Positions 1-10,178 of a stretch of 64,000 nt of DNA are shown piece after piece; position 1 is the stretch's first letter; every line of letters begins with the position of its first letter. The stretch comes from Breznakibacter sp047600785 (GTDB lineage Bacteria; Bacteroidota; Bacteroidia; Bacteroidales; Marinilabiliaceae): assembly GCA_047600785.1 (NCBI GenBank), contig JASGKH010000002.1:682001-746000 (forward strand), given 5' to 3'. The notes below the pieces were generated by a model. The model did no database searches and had not been told where the DNA came from. It worked only from the letters and a program-made list of their open reading frames with translations. A program made the translations under genes and the position numbers.

Positions 1-1655
1 GCGACACCGAAGACCGGTATTCGGCAGCTTCAATAGCGGATCTTTTGTCGAACGCCAACGGTTACGTGGCACGCACCATCAACAACGCCTGGGTATGGGA
101 CAACATTTTAAGTTTCCAAAAGCAGTTGGGAAAACACTATATCGACGCGACGGCCGTTTACACCCGCGACTCTTACCATTACAAGAAAAACCAATTTTCG
201 GGTAGTAACTTTGCCGCCTTGGGCAACACCAACCTGGGCACCGACGGGCTGGCCTTTGCCGCCACTCAAAAAATCGATAACATCGCTGCCACGCTCCATA
301 CCAACATCGGTTACCTTGGCCGTGTAAATTATAGCTACAACGATACGTACCACTTTACCGCCTCTGTCCGCCACGATGGTTCGTCAGTGTTCGGTGCCGA
401 CAAAAAATGGGGCACATTCCCATCTGTGGGCATGGCTTGGACTGCTTCGAACGAAAGCTTTTTGAAGGATAACCCACAAATAAGCTATTTGAAGCTTAAA
501 GCTTCGTGGGGAAAGAACGGTAACCAAAGTCTGGATCCTTACAAAACATTATCGACCATGACGTTAGGCCAAACCGGCGCATTGGGCTATGAATTCGGTA
601 ATACAGGAACAATCTCTTATGGCCAAAATATCAGTACGTTAGGCAATACCCAATTGGCTTGGGAAACCACCACTGCCTTTAATGCAGGGTTTGTGCTTGG
701 TTTATTGAATGACCGTTTGACGATCGAAGCCGACGGTTACCTATCGAAAACTTCCGACCAAATCTTCTCGCGGACCATCCCCATCATGACCGGTTTCGAA
801 TCGATTTTGGCCACCATGGGACAAGTAAACAACCACGGTGTCGAGATAAGCTTGAAGGCAACGCCGGTAAAAACCAAGGGCTTTGAGTGGAACACATTGC
901 TTACGTTTTGGCAAAACCGCAATATCCTGAAAAAACTGTACGGTGTGGATGCCAACAACGACGGCAAAGAAGACGATGACCTTTCGAGCGGTTATTTTAT
1001 CGATAAAAGTTTGGGAGCCATTTATGGCTACAAGTTTATAGGTATTGTGCAGGAAGACGACACCGAGTACATCACCAAAAACGGATCGAAAGCCGGTAAC
1101 CCCAAATATGCCGACATGGACGACGACGGTACCATCACCGCCGATGACCGTACGATACTGGGATACAACAAGGAGAACTTCCGCATGAGCTTTGCCAACA
1201 CCATTAGCTACAAGAACTTCGATCTTTATTTCATGTTCTCGGGCATTTTTGGAGGCAACAACTATTATAAAGCGTCAAACTACTACGCTTACGGCACCAT
1301 GACCGACGTGTACACCGACAACAACTTTAACCACGGTTGGTGGACCGCCGAAAACAGGAGCAACAAATACCCGGCACCAAACTTCTCGAACGACGGTAAG
1401 TTCAATCCGCTTCAAAGCCGCGGTTTTGTAAGGTTACAAGATTTGTCGCTGTCATACACGTTTAAACAACCGTGGCTGGAAGCCGCATCCATTAAAAAGT
1501 TGAAAGTTTATCTGGCAGCCAAGAACGTGCTTACCATTACAAATTGGGAAGGCGGCGACCCCGAAATTTCCCAAACACTTGGTAACTATGCCATTTATAC
1601 CTACGGGTATCCATTGGCCGCCAGCTATAGTGTGGGCGTAAACTTAACTTTCTAA
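1..1655 (+). CDS. susC: SusC-family TonB-dependent outer-membrane receptor, C-terminal part
   Basis: The frame is already open at the first base and runs to a TAA at 1655, so this is the last ~550 residues of a protein that normally has about 1000; the signal peptide, CarboxypepD_reg domain and plug lie outside the window. The visible part has the alternating aromatic/polar strands of a 22-strand beta-barrel and ends in a hydrophobic strand with terminal Phe (YSVGVNLTF), the usual outer-membrane insertion signal. SusC proteins import oligosaccharides using TonB energy and are capped by a SusD lipoprotein, which follows 19 bp downstream. The sugar cannot be deduced from this sequence, but the downstream genes suggest a galactose- or uronate-containing polysaccharide. 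The assignment is firm because of the SusD partner and the barrel pattern. Confidence 0.93.
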   Translation, partial: DTEDRYSAASIADLLSNANGYVARTINNAWVWDNILSFQKQLGKHYIDATAVYTRDSYHYKKNQFSGSNFAALGNTNLGTDGLAFAATQKIDNIAATLHTNIGYLGRVNYSYNDTYHFTASVRHDGSSVFGADKKWGTFPSVGMAWTASNESFLKDNPQISYLKLKASWGKNGNQSLDPYKTLSTMTLGQTGALGYEFGNTGTISYGQNISTLGNTQLAWETTTAFNAGFVLGLLNDRLTIEADGYLSKTSDQIFSRTIPIMTGFESILATMGQVNNHGVEISLKATPVKTKGFEWNTLLTFWQNRNILKKLYGVDANNDGKEDDDLSSGYFIDKSLGAIYGYKFIGIVQEDDTEYITKNGSKAGNPKYADMDDDGTITADDRTILGYNKENFRMSFANTISYKNFDLYFMFSGIFGGNNYYKASNYYAYGTMTDVYTDNNFNHGWWTAENRSNKYPAPNFSNDGKFNPLQSRGFVRLQDLSLSYTFKQPWLEAASIKKLKVYLAAKNVLTITNWEGGDPEISQTLGNYAIYTYGYPLAASYSVGVNLTF

Positions 1656-1674
1656 CCATTTAACATCCAGAACA

Positions 1675-3411
1675 ATGAAAAATAAATTATTAATATGGGG
1701 GTTGGTCTTGGCTACCACTCTGCCTTTTACCATCAGTTGCAACGACGAGGACTTTTTAACGGAAGATCCCGAAACCTTTTACACCATTGAAAACTCGTTC
1801 AATACCACCAGTCAGGTCGATGCTTCTCTCACAACCGTTTACCGCAATGTGCGTGAGCTTTACCAGTTCAACTACTACTTTCTGGGCGCAGGCACTGACT
1901 GTACCGACACCCCGGGCTGGCGCGGAGGTGCTTATTCCGACTATTCAACATGGTCGGCCGACCGTAGCGGCGTTTACGATGTGTACAAAGCCTACTATCA
2001 AATTATCGAATGCGCTAACCTGACATTAGCCGGCGCCAATCTTTCGACCCTGAAATGGGAAAGCGAAACCGAACGTCAAGCCATTATCGCCCAGGCAAAT
2101 TTCTTTTTGGGATGGGCCTATTTGGGACTAGCTGAGCTTTACGGCGGCGTGCCATTGGTCGACCAGCTGTACACGACGCCCAAATACGATTTTGAACGAT
2201 CAACGCGCGAGGAAACCTACAAGTTTGCCATCGCCAAGCTGGAATCGGCCGTGAGTGTGTTGCCCAACTACCCGGCTGAAGCAGGTCGGGTGGCCAAAGG
2301 CGCCGCTTACCATTATTTGGCCGAAGCCTATTTGGCCTTGGGTACCGAGGAGGCTAACAACGGTATTAGCGCCACGGCCTCGTTCCAAAAGTCGATCGAC
2401 AACGCCACCTCTGCCATCAGCCTGCACGCATTGATGACCGATAGGTTTGGCACACGCGAAACCGAGGTCGGCAAAGATGTGTTTTGGGATTTGTTCCAAA
2501 AAGGAAACCTGGATTATGCCGAAGGCAACACCGAAGCACTTTGGACCCTTCAGAACGACGTGAACGCCGTGAAAAACGGCTACGACACAAGGGCCTTCCT
2601 CGAATACCCACGTGCTGCAATGCCTGTGCTCCGCAACGTGATGATACGTGCCGACCTTAAAGCCCGTAACAACAACGTATCAACCGCTTGGACCAGCTGG
2701 ACCGGTTCGATAGAGTTTGCGGGACGTGCCGTAAATTTTTACCGTCCAACTTATTACATGATCAACGACATTTGGTCTGGCTCCCTTGGCAGCGACATGC
2801 GTAACTCAACCAACAACATCGTACGCAACTTTGTGTGCAACGTTACAGATAGCGAATTCTACGGGCAAACTATTACCGATGACATGTTGGCCTTGTCATC
2901 GTCAACCGACTGTTACTATCCCGTTTGGTTTAAGCTCACTACCGACCAATTCGAAGAAAAGAGCGGTGTTGGCTGGGACGGAAGCTACATTTTCCGCGAT
3001 AAGTATGCCTGTCGTCTGGCCGAGACCTATTTGATAAGGGCGGAAGCTTATTTCCGAAACGGAAATTCTGGTTTGGCAGCTTCTGACATCAATGTGTTGC
3101 GTACCCGAGCAAATTGTACCTACCAGGCATCGGCATCAGACATCACGTTGAACTTTATTCTTGATGAACGTGCCCGCGAACTTTACATGGAAGAACTGCG
3201 TTGGCACACCTTATTAAGGATGGGTGGTACCGTTGCCTACGACCGCATTAATACATATGCCTATTATCTTGATACCCGTAACCGCGCCAACACGGCCACG
3301 TCGTTCTCGGGTACCGCCCCCACAAAGGTGTTCAACCTGTGGCCCATACCACGTAAGGTAATCGACGCCAACTCAGGAGCCGTCCTCGAACAAAACCCCG
3401 GATGGGAATAA
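1675..3411 (+). CDS. susD: SusD/RagB-family glycan-binding surface lipoprotein
   Basis: This 578-residue protein has a lipoprotein signal with the lipidated Cys near residue 22 (TISCNDEDFL), followed by the typical FLTEDPETF opening of SusD proteins. The helical TPR-like core includes the family motifs around FFLGWAYLGLAELYGGVPLV and, near the C-terminus, LAETYLIRAEAYFRNG and LDERARELYMEELRWHTLLR. The end, LWPIPRKVIDANSG...LEQNPGWE, is the classic SusD terminus. SusD caps the SusC barrel on the cell surface and captures oligosaccharides. It follows susC in one operon, and a strong stem-loop with a T-run lies 33 bp after the stop, so the pair forms a transcription unit separate from the next genes. 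Start and length are normal for the family. Confidence 0.95.
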   Translation: MKNKLLIWGLVLATTLPFTISCNDEDFLTEDPETFYTIENSFNTTSQVDASLTTVYRNVRELYQFNYYFLGAGTDCTDTPGWRGGAYSDYSTWSADRSGVYDVYKAYYQIIECANLTLAGANLSTLKWESETERQAIIAQANFFLGWAYLGLAELYGGVPLVDQLYTTPKYDFERSTREETYKFAIAKLESAVSVLPNYPAEAGRVAKGAAYHYLAEAYLALGTEEANNGISATASFQKSIDNATSAISLHALMTDRFGTRETEVGKDVFWDLFQKGNLDYAEGNTEALWTLQNDVNAVKNGYDTRAFLEYPRAAMPVLRNVMIRADLKARNNNVSTAWTSWTGSIEFAGRAVNFYRPTYYMINDIWSGSLGSDMRNSTNNIVRNFVCNVTDSEFYGQTITDDMLALSSSTDCYYPVWFKLTTDQFEEKSGVGWDGSYIFRDKYACRLAETYLIRAEAYFRNGNSGLAASDINVLRTRANCTYQASASDITLNFILDERARELYMEELRWHTLLRMGGTVAYDRINTYAYYLDTRNRANTATSFSGTAPTKVFNLWPIPRKVIDANSGAVLEQNPGWE

Positions 3412-3443
3412 GACCGTTCTCTAACTAAACATTACATGTTGCA

Positions 3444-3482
3444 ATGGGCGTTACCCGTTTTAGGTAGCGCCCATATTTTTAT
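3444..3482 (+). terminator. Rho-independent terminator after susD
   Basis: A 12-bp stem (3444-3455 pairing with 3463-3474, one G-T wobble) with a 7-base loop is followed by ATTTTTATT. It lies just after the susCD operon and before the separately starting BNR gene. Confidence 0.75.
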
Positions 3483-3613
3483 TGCGTTCATAATGTTCGA
3501 TTGTGTGATGGGCAAAACAAATCAATCCCACCACCACCCACCAGTTCCTAAAATTCTTATCTTTACCGATAACCGACAAAAATCGTGTTTCACGTCCCAA
3601 AAATTCAATTACA

Positions 3614-4957
3614 ATGAAATCATCCGTTCCGACACTTCTTATAATCATCCTTGCGGCGTGGTGCGACATGCCAGCCACAAAATCGCAGAAGAAAAACGAC
3701 ACAAAAAGCTATAAACCCATTCCCGTAGCTTTGGTACCGGCATCGTTTCCCGTCAATTTTGCACTTACCACCGTGGGCAAGCAGCAATATGTGGCTTATT
3801 TTGACTCTGCCCACCAAATGACCATTGCCCAGCGTAAACTGACCGGTAAAAAATGGAGATTCCAGCCCTTAAATTCCAAAGTGCCCTGGGACAGCCACAA
3901 TTACTTGTCGATGGAAGTTGACAAAGAGGGTATTATTCATTTGGTTGGCAACATGCACTCCAGTCCATTGGTTTATTTCCGCAGCACCCGCCCGTATGAC
4001 GTAACCTCGATGCAGGCCATACACAAGATGACAGGGTCGGAAGAGGATGTCACGACCTATCCTGAATTTATGCACAGCCCGGATGGAGATCTGGTGTTCC
4101 ATTGCCGCTATGGGCGTAGCGGTTCGGGATACGAAGTGTACAACATATGGAATTATGAGACACACCAATGGGAACGTCTGCTCGACAAACCATTGACCGA
4201 TGGCCTGGGTAAACGTAACGCCTACATGCAAGGCCCTATCCTGGGACCTGACGGGTACTATCACCTCATCTGGGTCTGGCGCGATTCACCCGACTGCTCC
4301 ACCAACCACACCTTGTCGCACGCCCGCAGCAAGGATTTGCTGAACTGGGAGAGCGTACGCGGCGAGAAGTTGCCCTTGCCCATTACCCTTGCCAATAAAG
4401 AGACCTACGTGGATACCACGGCCGTGAAGGGTGGCTTGATCAACATTGGCATCAAAATAGGGTTCGACTCAAAGGGTCAGTTGCTGATTGGTTACCATAA
4501 ATACGACGCTAACGGAAACACACAGCTTTTCTTGGCTCGTTTCGGGAACGGCCAATGGGAGAGCAAGCAGGTCACCAACTGGAACTACCGCTGGGATTTT
4601 AAAGGATGGGGCACCATTGTGAACGAATTATTGATCGATTCCCCGAAGCCTGCCGTACAAACGGGCCAGCTCGTGTTCGGATACCATCATTACCAATGGG
4701 GCGATGGACAAATAACCGTTAACGAAACCAGCTTTGAACCCATTTCCTCGGGACCAGTCACAACCGATTATCCTAAAGAACTTGATGTCGTACGCTCAAA
4801 TTTTAAAGGTATGTTGGTGCACAAAGTATTCGGCAAGGGAACGGCCCCCAAAGGCCAAAAATATTTGTTACGCTGGGAGGCCCTCCCACCCAACCGCGAC
4901 CAAAAGCCCCAGGGTACCCTGCCAGAACCATGGATGCTTGAAGTGGTTAAATATTGA
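3614..4957 (+). CDS. Secreted BNR_4 seven-bladed propeller protein (candidate polysaccharide lyase)
   Basis: This 447-residue protein starts with a hydrophobic export signal (residues 5-16, with a Cys at 17 that could be a lipobox) and then a propeller-type body. It shows the conserved core of the BNR_4 repeat family (PF15892): SHNYLSMEVDKEG, VGNMHSSPLVYFR, LGPDGYYHLIWVWRDSPD and TNHTLSHARSKDL. BNR_4 members in marine Bacteroidota utilisation loci include ulvan lyases of families PL24/PL25. His95 and His115 are spaced 20 residues apart, as I recall for catalytic His residues of PL25 lyases, but I cannot align the other active-site residues, so the lyase role is only a hypothesis. The gene lies between susCD and the beta-galactosidase and probably acts on the same glycan outside the cytoplasm. 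Confidence 0.75.
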   Translation: MKSSVPTLLIIILAAWCDMPATKSQKKNDTKSYKPIPVALVPASFPVNFALTTVGKQQYVAYFDSAHQMTIAQRKLTGKKWRFQPLNSKVPWDSHNYLSMEVDKEGIIHLVGNMHSSPLVYFRSTRPYDVTSMQAIHKMTGSEEDVTTYPEFMHSPDGDLVFHCRYGRSGSGYEVYNIWNYETHQWERLLDKPLTDGLGKRNAYMQGPILGPDGYYHLIWVWRDSPDCSTNHTLSHARSKDLLNWESVRGEKLPLPITLANKETYVDTTAVKGGLINIGIKIGFDSKGQLLIGYHKYDANGNTQLFLARFGNGQWESKQVTNWNYRWDFKGWGTIVNELLIDSPKPAVQTGQLVFGYHHYQWGDGQITVNETSFEPISSGPVTTDYPKELDVVRSNFKGMLVHKVFGKGTAPKGQKYLLRWEALPPNRDQKPQGTLPEPWMLEVVKY

Positions 4958-5041
4958 GATCTTCCCGTCCCCTCCAAAGAAGGGACTTACAGATAAAATC
5001 AATTTACATTATAAACCATTAATGCCCTGTCAGCTTTTCAA

Positions 5042-5061
5042 AACCTCCTTTAGAGGAGGTT
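5042..5061. repeat. Short CCTCC/GGAGG hairpin in the BNR-lacZ gap
   Basis: An 8-bp stem (5042-5049 with 5054-5061) and loop of four bases lies just upstream of the beta-galactosidase start. The whole 4962-5070 gap is rich in CCCCTCC/GGAGGGG strings, a type of degenerate intergenic repeat that I associate with Bacteroidota genomes. No T-run follows, so I do not call it a terminator. Confidence 0.4.
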
Positions 5062-5086
5062 GGAGGGGCTCTTAAAACCTTCTCAA

Positions 5087-8000
5087 ATGACAAAAAAACT
5101 ATTTATCGCATTGCTCCTTGGCACATCCCTGGGAGCTTGGGCACAAACCGCGCCCGATTGGGAGAATCCCGAAATATTCGGCATCAATAAGGAGCCCGCA
5201 AGGGCCACCTTTATGTACTACGACAGTCGTAATGCCGCTATTGCCGATGACTATGGCAAGTCTCCCTACTACCAATCGCTCAATGGACAGTGGAAATTCC
5301 AATGGGTGCCAAAACCTGCCGATCGTAACACCAATTTTTACAAAGAAAATTTTGACGATTCCAGCTGGAAAGAGATCTCTGTCCCTTCGAACTGGGAATT
5401 ACAAGGTTACGGCATTCCCATTTACACCAACAGCATTTACCCTTACCCAAGGAATCCGCCCTTCATTGCCCATAATGACAACCCGGTGGGGTCATACCGT
5501 CGCTATTTTACCATTCCCCAAACATGGAGCGGACGCCAGGTTTACCTTCATTTCGAGGCAGGTACCTCGGCCATGTACGTGTGGGTAAACGGACAAAAAG
5601 TAGGTTACAGCGAAGTGACCAAAAGTCCTGCCGAGTTCGATATCACTCCATATGTCAAAACCGGCAATAATCTCCTGGCCGTGGAAGTGTATCGTTGGAG
5701 TGACGGGTCATACCTTGAGGATCAGGATTTTTGGCGCCTTTCTGGCATTGACCGTAGCGTAGCCGTTTATAGCGCCCCGCAAGTAAAGCTCAACGATTTT
5801 TTTGCCAAAGCAGGATTGGATGCGACATATAAAAACGGCAAACTGACAGTGGAAGTGGATGTCCAAAACCACACCAGCCAGCACGCAAAACCCCAAGTGT
5901 CCATTGAACTGATCGACGCAGCCGGAAAGTCTGTTTTGACACAAAAGGCCAATACTGATATTTCCGCCAACGACCATGACGTAATTTCATTTGCGTCGAC
6001 CGTTAAAGCCCCGTTGCAATGGAGCGCCGAATACCCCAATCTGTACACCTTGCTGATCACCGTAGGCAACGAAACCTCATCGTGCAAGGTTGGTTTTCGT
6101 ACCGTGGAGATCAAAAACAGCCAGCTGTTGGTCAACGGCAAAGTAATTACCGTAAAAGGTGTCAATTTGCACGAGCACCACGACCGTACCGGGCATTGGG
6201 TGGACAAAGAAACCATGCTCAAGGACATTGAAGTAATGAAACAGCACAACATCAACGCAGTGCGCACCAGTCATTACCCCCACAGCACCTTGTGGATTAA
6301 ACTGTGTGATGAATATGGATTGTACCTGGTGGATGAGGCCAACATCGAAAGCCACGGCATGACCTACGACCCAAGATATTCATTGGGCTACAAACCCGAA
6401 TGGCACGCCGCCCATATGGACCGCATCGCCAGGTTGCTTGAAAGGGACAAAAACCACCCTTCGGTCATTATTTGGAGCATGGGCAACGAATGTGGCAACG
6501 GTTATGTGTTCACCGATGCCTACAAATGGATGAAAGAACGCGACAATACCAGGCCTGTACAGTTTGAGCAAGCCTACCAAAAAGACCCGACCGATATTGT
6601 GTGCCACATGTACCCCAGCATCAAAAATATGCAGGAATACGCCGGCCGCACCAATCCCGGCCGTCCCTATATCATGTGTGAATACTCGCATGCCATGGGC
6701 AACAGCAATGGCAACTTTCAGGATTATTGGGACATTATCCGCAAAAGCCCGCACATGCAGGGCGGATTTATATGGGAATGGCTAGACCACGGATTGATGG
6801 CGCACGACGAAGTGGGACGGCAGTATTGGGCTTATGGCGGTGACTTAGGCGGGCACACGTACACAAACGACGAGAATTTTTGTCTTGACGGATTGGTCTT
6901 CCCCGACCGGACGCCCCACCCGGCAATGGCCGAAATAAAAAAGGTCTATCAGGATATATTGTTTGCGGCCAAAGATCTGTCGAAAGGCATTATTACTGTC
7001 ACCAATGAGTTTATGTTTACTTCACTGAAAGACTATGCCTTTTCCTGGGAACTGTTCAGAAACGGTGAATCGGCCGCCAAAGGCACTTTCGACTGTGCAT
7101 TGGCGCCGCTTACCACAGGAGACGTGAAACTGACACTGCCCTCCGTCGATACCAAGGGGTCCGATGAATACTTTTTGAATGTGTACGCCAAAACAAAAAC
7201 AGCAAGACCATTTATTCCCCTGGGTTTTGAAGTGGCGCGTGAACAGTTTGCCCTTAACGCCGACAGGTTCTTCGAAGCCAGTCCGTTCAAAGCCGTCAGC
7301 AGCGCCACGATAAACCAAAGCGATCGTCAAAACGAATTGTCCTCAGGCAACATAAAAGTCCGCATAGACAACCACAGCGGCATGATCAGTGCATTTGAAG
7401 TAGATGGCGAGAACCTGTTGGACGGCGCTGCGGAGGCAAATTTCTGGCGTGCGCCCATTGACAACGATTTTGGCAGTAATGACCAGATTGCACTGAATAT
7501 TTGGCGTGCTGCCGGGAAAAACACCAAGGTTGATAATGTAAAAGTTATCGACAACCCCGAGACCGGCATTACTGAAGTGGTTTACATTATCGATCTGCGT
7601 GACGTGGCATCAAAACTTACGGTTAGTTACTGCCTTAACGGAAATGGGAAGCTCCGTGTCAAAGCATCTTTTGAGCCGGGATCCAGCCCGCTTCCCGAAA
7701 TTCCCAGGTTCGGAATAACCATTCCCGTCAAAGCCGTGTACGACCAATTGAGCTTTTATGGTCGCGGCCCTTGGGAAAACTACGTTGACCGCCGTACGGC
7801 TTCGTTTGTCGGCATTTACAACTCCACGGTAACCGAGCAATACGTGCCCTACGGCCGTCCGCAGGAAAACGGTTATAAGACGGATGTGCGTTGGGCAGCA
7901 CTGACCAACGCACATGGCTTGGGACTGAAAGTAACCGGGCTCCAGCCTTTAAGCATGAAAACACTCCATTTCAGCGATGCAGCTTTCGATCCCGGCTTTA

Positions 8001-8179
8001 CCAAAAAGCAACAGCACCCTACCGATATAATGCAGGAACACAGGGTTTATTTCAGCATCGATATGTTCCAACGTGGCGTGGGGGGTGACAACAGCTGGGG
8101 GGCCAAACCGCACCAACAATACCGTTTCGAAGCCAAACCTTACAGTTACGCATTTACTATCGAGGCGGTGAAAAAGTAA
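5087..8179 (+). CDS. lacZ: Periplasmic GH2 beta-galactosidase
   Basis: Starting at ATG 5087 gives a 1030-residue protein with a clear signal peptide (MTKKLFIALLLGTSLGAWAQ), so it is exported. An upstream in-frame ATG at 5060 would put nine residues before the signal peptide and is rejected. The order is the LacZ one: sugar-binding jelly roll (about 40-220), Ig-like domain (230-340), TIM barrel (345-640), second Ig-like domain, and the C-terminal Bgal_small_N super-sandwich (from about 760). The acid/base Glu468 lies in SMGNECGNG and the nucleophile Glu532 in MCEYSHAMGNSNG. It should remove terminal beta-galactosides from oligosaccharides imported by the adjacent SusCD pair. Its substrate could be another beta-linked sugar, as GH2 enzymes vary, but full-length LacZ architecture favours galactose. 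A terminator lies 20 bp downstream. Confidence 0.93.
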   Translation: MTKKLFIALLLGTSLGAWAQTAPDWENPEIFGINKEPARATFMYYDSRNAAIADDYGKSPYYQSLNGQWKFQWVPKPADRNTNFYKENFDDSSWKEISVPSNWELQGYGIPIYTNSIYPYPRNPPFIAHNDNPVGSYRRYFTIPQTWSGRQVYLHFEAGTSAMYVWVNGQKVGYSEVTKSPAEFDITPYVKTGNNLLAVEVYRWSDGSYLEDQDFWRLSGIDRSVAVYSAPQVKLNDFFAKAGLDATYKNGKLTVEVDVQNHTSQHAKPQVSIELIDAAGKSVLTQKANTDISANDHDVISFASTVKAPLQWSAEYPNLYTLLITVGNETSSCKVGFRTVEIKNSQLLVNGKVITVKGVNLHEHHDRTGHWVDKETMLKDIEVMKQHNINAVRTSHYPHSTLWIKLCDEYGLYLVDEANIESHGMTYDPRYSLGYKPEWHAAHMDRIARLLERDKNHPSVIIWSMGNECGNGYVFTDAYKWMKERDNTRPVQFEQAYQKDPTDIVCHMYPSIKNMQEYAGRTNPGRPYIMCEYSHAMGNSNGNFQDYWDIIRKSPHMQGGFIWEWLDHGLMAHDEVGRQYWAYGGDLGGHTYTNDENFCLDGLVFPDRTPHPAMAEIKKVYQDILFAAKDLSKGIITVTNEFMFTSLKDYAFSWELFRNGESAAKGTFDCALAPLTTGDVKLTLPSVDTKGSDEYFLNVYAKTKTARPFIPLGFEVAREQFALNADRFFEASPFKAVSSATINQSDRQNELSSGNIKVRIDNHSGMISAFEVDGENLLDGAAEANFWRAPIDNDFGSNDQIALNIWRAAGKNTKVDNVKVIDNPETGITEVVYIIDLRDVASKLTVSYCLNGNGKLRVKASFEPGSSPLPEIPRFGITIPVKAVYDQLSFYGRGPWENYVDRRTASFVGIYNSTVTEQYVPYGRPQENGYKTDVRWAALTNAHGLGLKVTGLQPLSMKTLHFSDAAFDPGFTKKQQHPTDIMQEHRVYFSIDMFQRGVGGDNSWGAKPHQQYRFEAKPYSYAFTIEAVKK

Positions 8180-8198
8180 TTGCCTTAATATGGCATGC

Positions 8199-8244
8199 AA
8201 AGCCGTCCACCGTTCCCTGATTGGAACGATGGACGGCTTTTTTT
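8199..8244. terminator. Terminator between convergent lacZ and the FkbM gene
   Basis: An 18-bp stem with one mismatch (8199-8216 with 8223-8240), a 6-base loop and a T-run follow the lacZ stop. It faces the convergent FkbM methyltransferase gene. Confidence 0.85.
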
Positions 8245-8396
8245 AAGCATGGTTAATGAATGACTGTTAGAGCCCTGTTTCTAGGATCACGGCAATGAAT
8301 TGCACAAGGTTTCTTTGTCCCGGCGATATTTTATGGCCGATGGTCCGCCATTTTTCCCAAAGTCCTGCCAAGCATCAAACACATTTATACCCTAAT

Positions 8397-9287
8397 TCAA
8401 AACGAAAGGCCATTCACGTATAACGCTTCTGCCTCCTTCACCTTAGATCTTACGTATGCAAGGTCCCTAACAAATATGGTATTGTTTTGCTTACCTTCCT
8501 CTTTGTTGTAAGGAAGTAGTTCCCTGCTGAACGGGGAGTAACGGCATGGACTAAATCCATGTTCGGAAAGTATCGCAAATATATCGCTTTCGTTTAGCCG
8601 ATATTTGGTAGCCAAACCGTTTGTTTCAATGAGCAATATTTTTAGTCCAGGTTTTTGAAGGGTATTTCGGGCCCCTTTAAGCACATTTAACTCGTATCCC
8701 TCCACATCTATTTTGATAAGGCTGGGCGTACTGCTTTTTAAAAGATTGTCCAATGTATCTTCTTCCAGCAATTCGGAGTTTCGTGTTTCATCTTCTTCCC
8801 TTGTTACCCGGTTTGTCGCTTCCAGCCCCTTGGTAAATGAAATGTTCCCTCTGTGATCTCCCACCACACATTGGACATGTGTAACAGCGCCATCCAAATT
8901 ATTGATCGCGATATTCCGTTTCAATATTTTTGCGGTTTCGTCCGATGGTTCAATGGCAATACTTCGGGCCCCTGCAACTCCTGATGCAAGGATGGAATAA
9001 ACACCCACATTTGCCCCAACATCCACAAACATGTCGTCCTTTCCTAAGAAATGTAGCAACAATCCCATCTCTTCAAAATCATTCAACCCATTAAAGTATT
9101 GAAGCATGGAACTCGTGAACTTTTTTCCAACAAGCAATTTTGTGCCGTGCACATAAGAATGAACAAATATCTTGTTTTTGTTTATTCTCATGCAAAACCC
9201 TAGCTTAAAATAATTAAGGATGCTCCTGATCCTTCTTTTCCTATTCAGTGGATGATGGTATATCTTCCTGAGATCTCTTATTTTCAT
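8397..9287 (-). CDS. FkbM-family SAM-dependent methyltransferase
   Basis: This ~296-residue protein carries the FkbM domain (PF05050): the SAM-binding glycine loop FVDVGANVGVYSILA about residue 90, the acidic strand-2 end AIEPSDE, and the strand-4/5 motif SLIKIDVEGYELNVLKGA. FkbM enzymes methylate hydroxyl groups on sugars or polyketides; in Bacteroidota they often modify surface glycans. The frame extends to a GTG at 9305, but the ATG at 9287 (MKIRDLRKIY) is the likelier start. The gene stands alone between lacZ and tRNA-Ser, with no other glycan gene beside it. A basic N-terminus and no signal peptide place it in the cytoplasm. The exact acceptor is unknown. Confidence 0.82.
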   Translation of the reverse strand: MKIRDLRKIYHHPLNRKRRIRSILNYFKLGFCMRINKNKIFVHSYVHGTKLLVGKKFTSSMLQYFNGLNDFEEMGLLLHFLGKDDMFVDVGANVGVYSILASGVAGARSIAIEPSDETAKILKRNIAINNLDGAVTHVQCVVGDHRGNISFTKGLEATNRVTREEDETRNSELLEEDTLDNLLKSSTPSLIKIDVEGYELNVLKGARNTLQKPGLKILLIETNGLATKYRLNESDIFAILSEHGFSPCRYSPFSRELLPYNKEEGKQNNTIFVRDLAYVRSKVKEAEALYVNGLSF

Positions 9288-9973
9288 GATTTCGTCACAT
9301 AACACAACCCTGCATTTGAATCTGGCAAATTACAAGAATTGACTTTTTAACCTTTAAGCCAAAAGTAGCTATTTGCTTTTTCAATTTTCTTAGCTGGTCC
9401 AATCTTTTTGGCATAAAAACATGCAAGGAGCATCGTTGTCGGTTATTGCAAGAATCGATTAGTTTAATATGGTGTTCTTTAAGGCAAAAAAGACACATTG
9501 TCCCATTCATTTCTTTAGATTTGGCATCCACTTAATTCGGCATCAGATTTGAAATGAAAAGACTCGATGTTTTGTTAATTGAGATTGATGAGAGATTAAA
9601 ATAATTACTTTCGGTAGAGAACAACCCATTAATACTTATTGTTTTAACACTTTTATAGCCTTGAAAACTTCCAATAATTGCTTACAATGAGGGTGTTGAA
9701 GAAAAAACGGTCTACGCTGCCAGAAGGGAGTCATGATCTAGTATATCCTTAAAGGCATAATAGTGGCTAGCCCCATTCCCTAAGCTCCATCAACACCAAA
9801 GTATGATGTAGTTGCCTATATTGAGCATAGATTCGATTTTTGATATGTAGAATTGTTGTTAATTATTTTATGCACACGTCCAATTCATAACAACAGACTT
9901 CTACTTTTGGACAAACTGGAGGATACGGGATTTGTCTGGTTTTGGTATTTTCCTGACCTTTCCACCCGACAAG
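9288..9973. other. A+T-rich gap with no supported gene
   Basis: About 690 bases between the FkbM gene and the terminator of tRNA-Ser. The only long open frame (minus strand, 9295-9531) overlaps the FkbM start and has no recognisable composition or motif. Short out-of-frame pieces around 9690-9900 could be a worn-out gene remnant, but I cannot identify them. Confidence 0.5.
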
Positions 9974-10030
9974 GATAAAAACAACAAGCCCCACAAATTC
10001 ACTGAACTTGTGGGGCTTGTTGTTTTTATC
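9974..10030. terminator. Perfect 23-bp inverted repeat, terminator of tRNA-Ser
   Basis: Bases 9974-9996 are the exact reverse complement of 10008-10030, separated by 11 bases. Each arm contains CAAGCCCCACAA or its complement, and its outer end is A- or T-rich, so the element can terminate in both directions. It lies 22 bases beyond the 3' end of the minus-strand tRNA-Ser. Confidence 0.85.
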
Positions 10031-10051
10031 GCCTTTTGCCTTAGGCTCTTT

Positions 10052-10137
<86 letters not shown>

Positions 10138-10178
10138 AGTCGTCGTAGTGACTGATGTGTCGCGTTTGACAACGGGCA

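Noticed and set aside
9295..9531. Minus-strand 78-codon open frame overlapping the FkbM start
   Set aside because: It has no recognisable motif or start context and overlaps the better-supported gene; it looks like chance in A+T-rich DNA.
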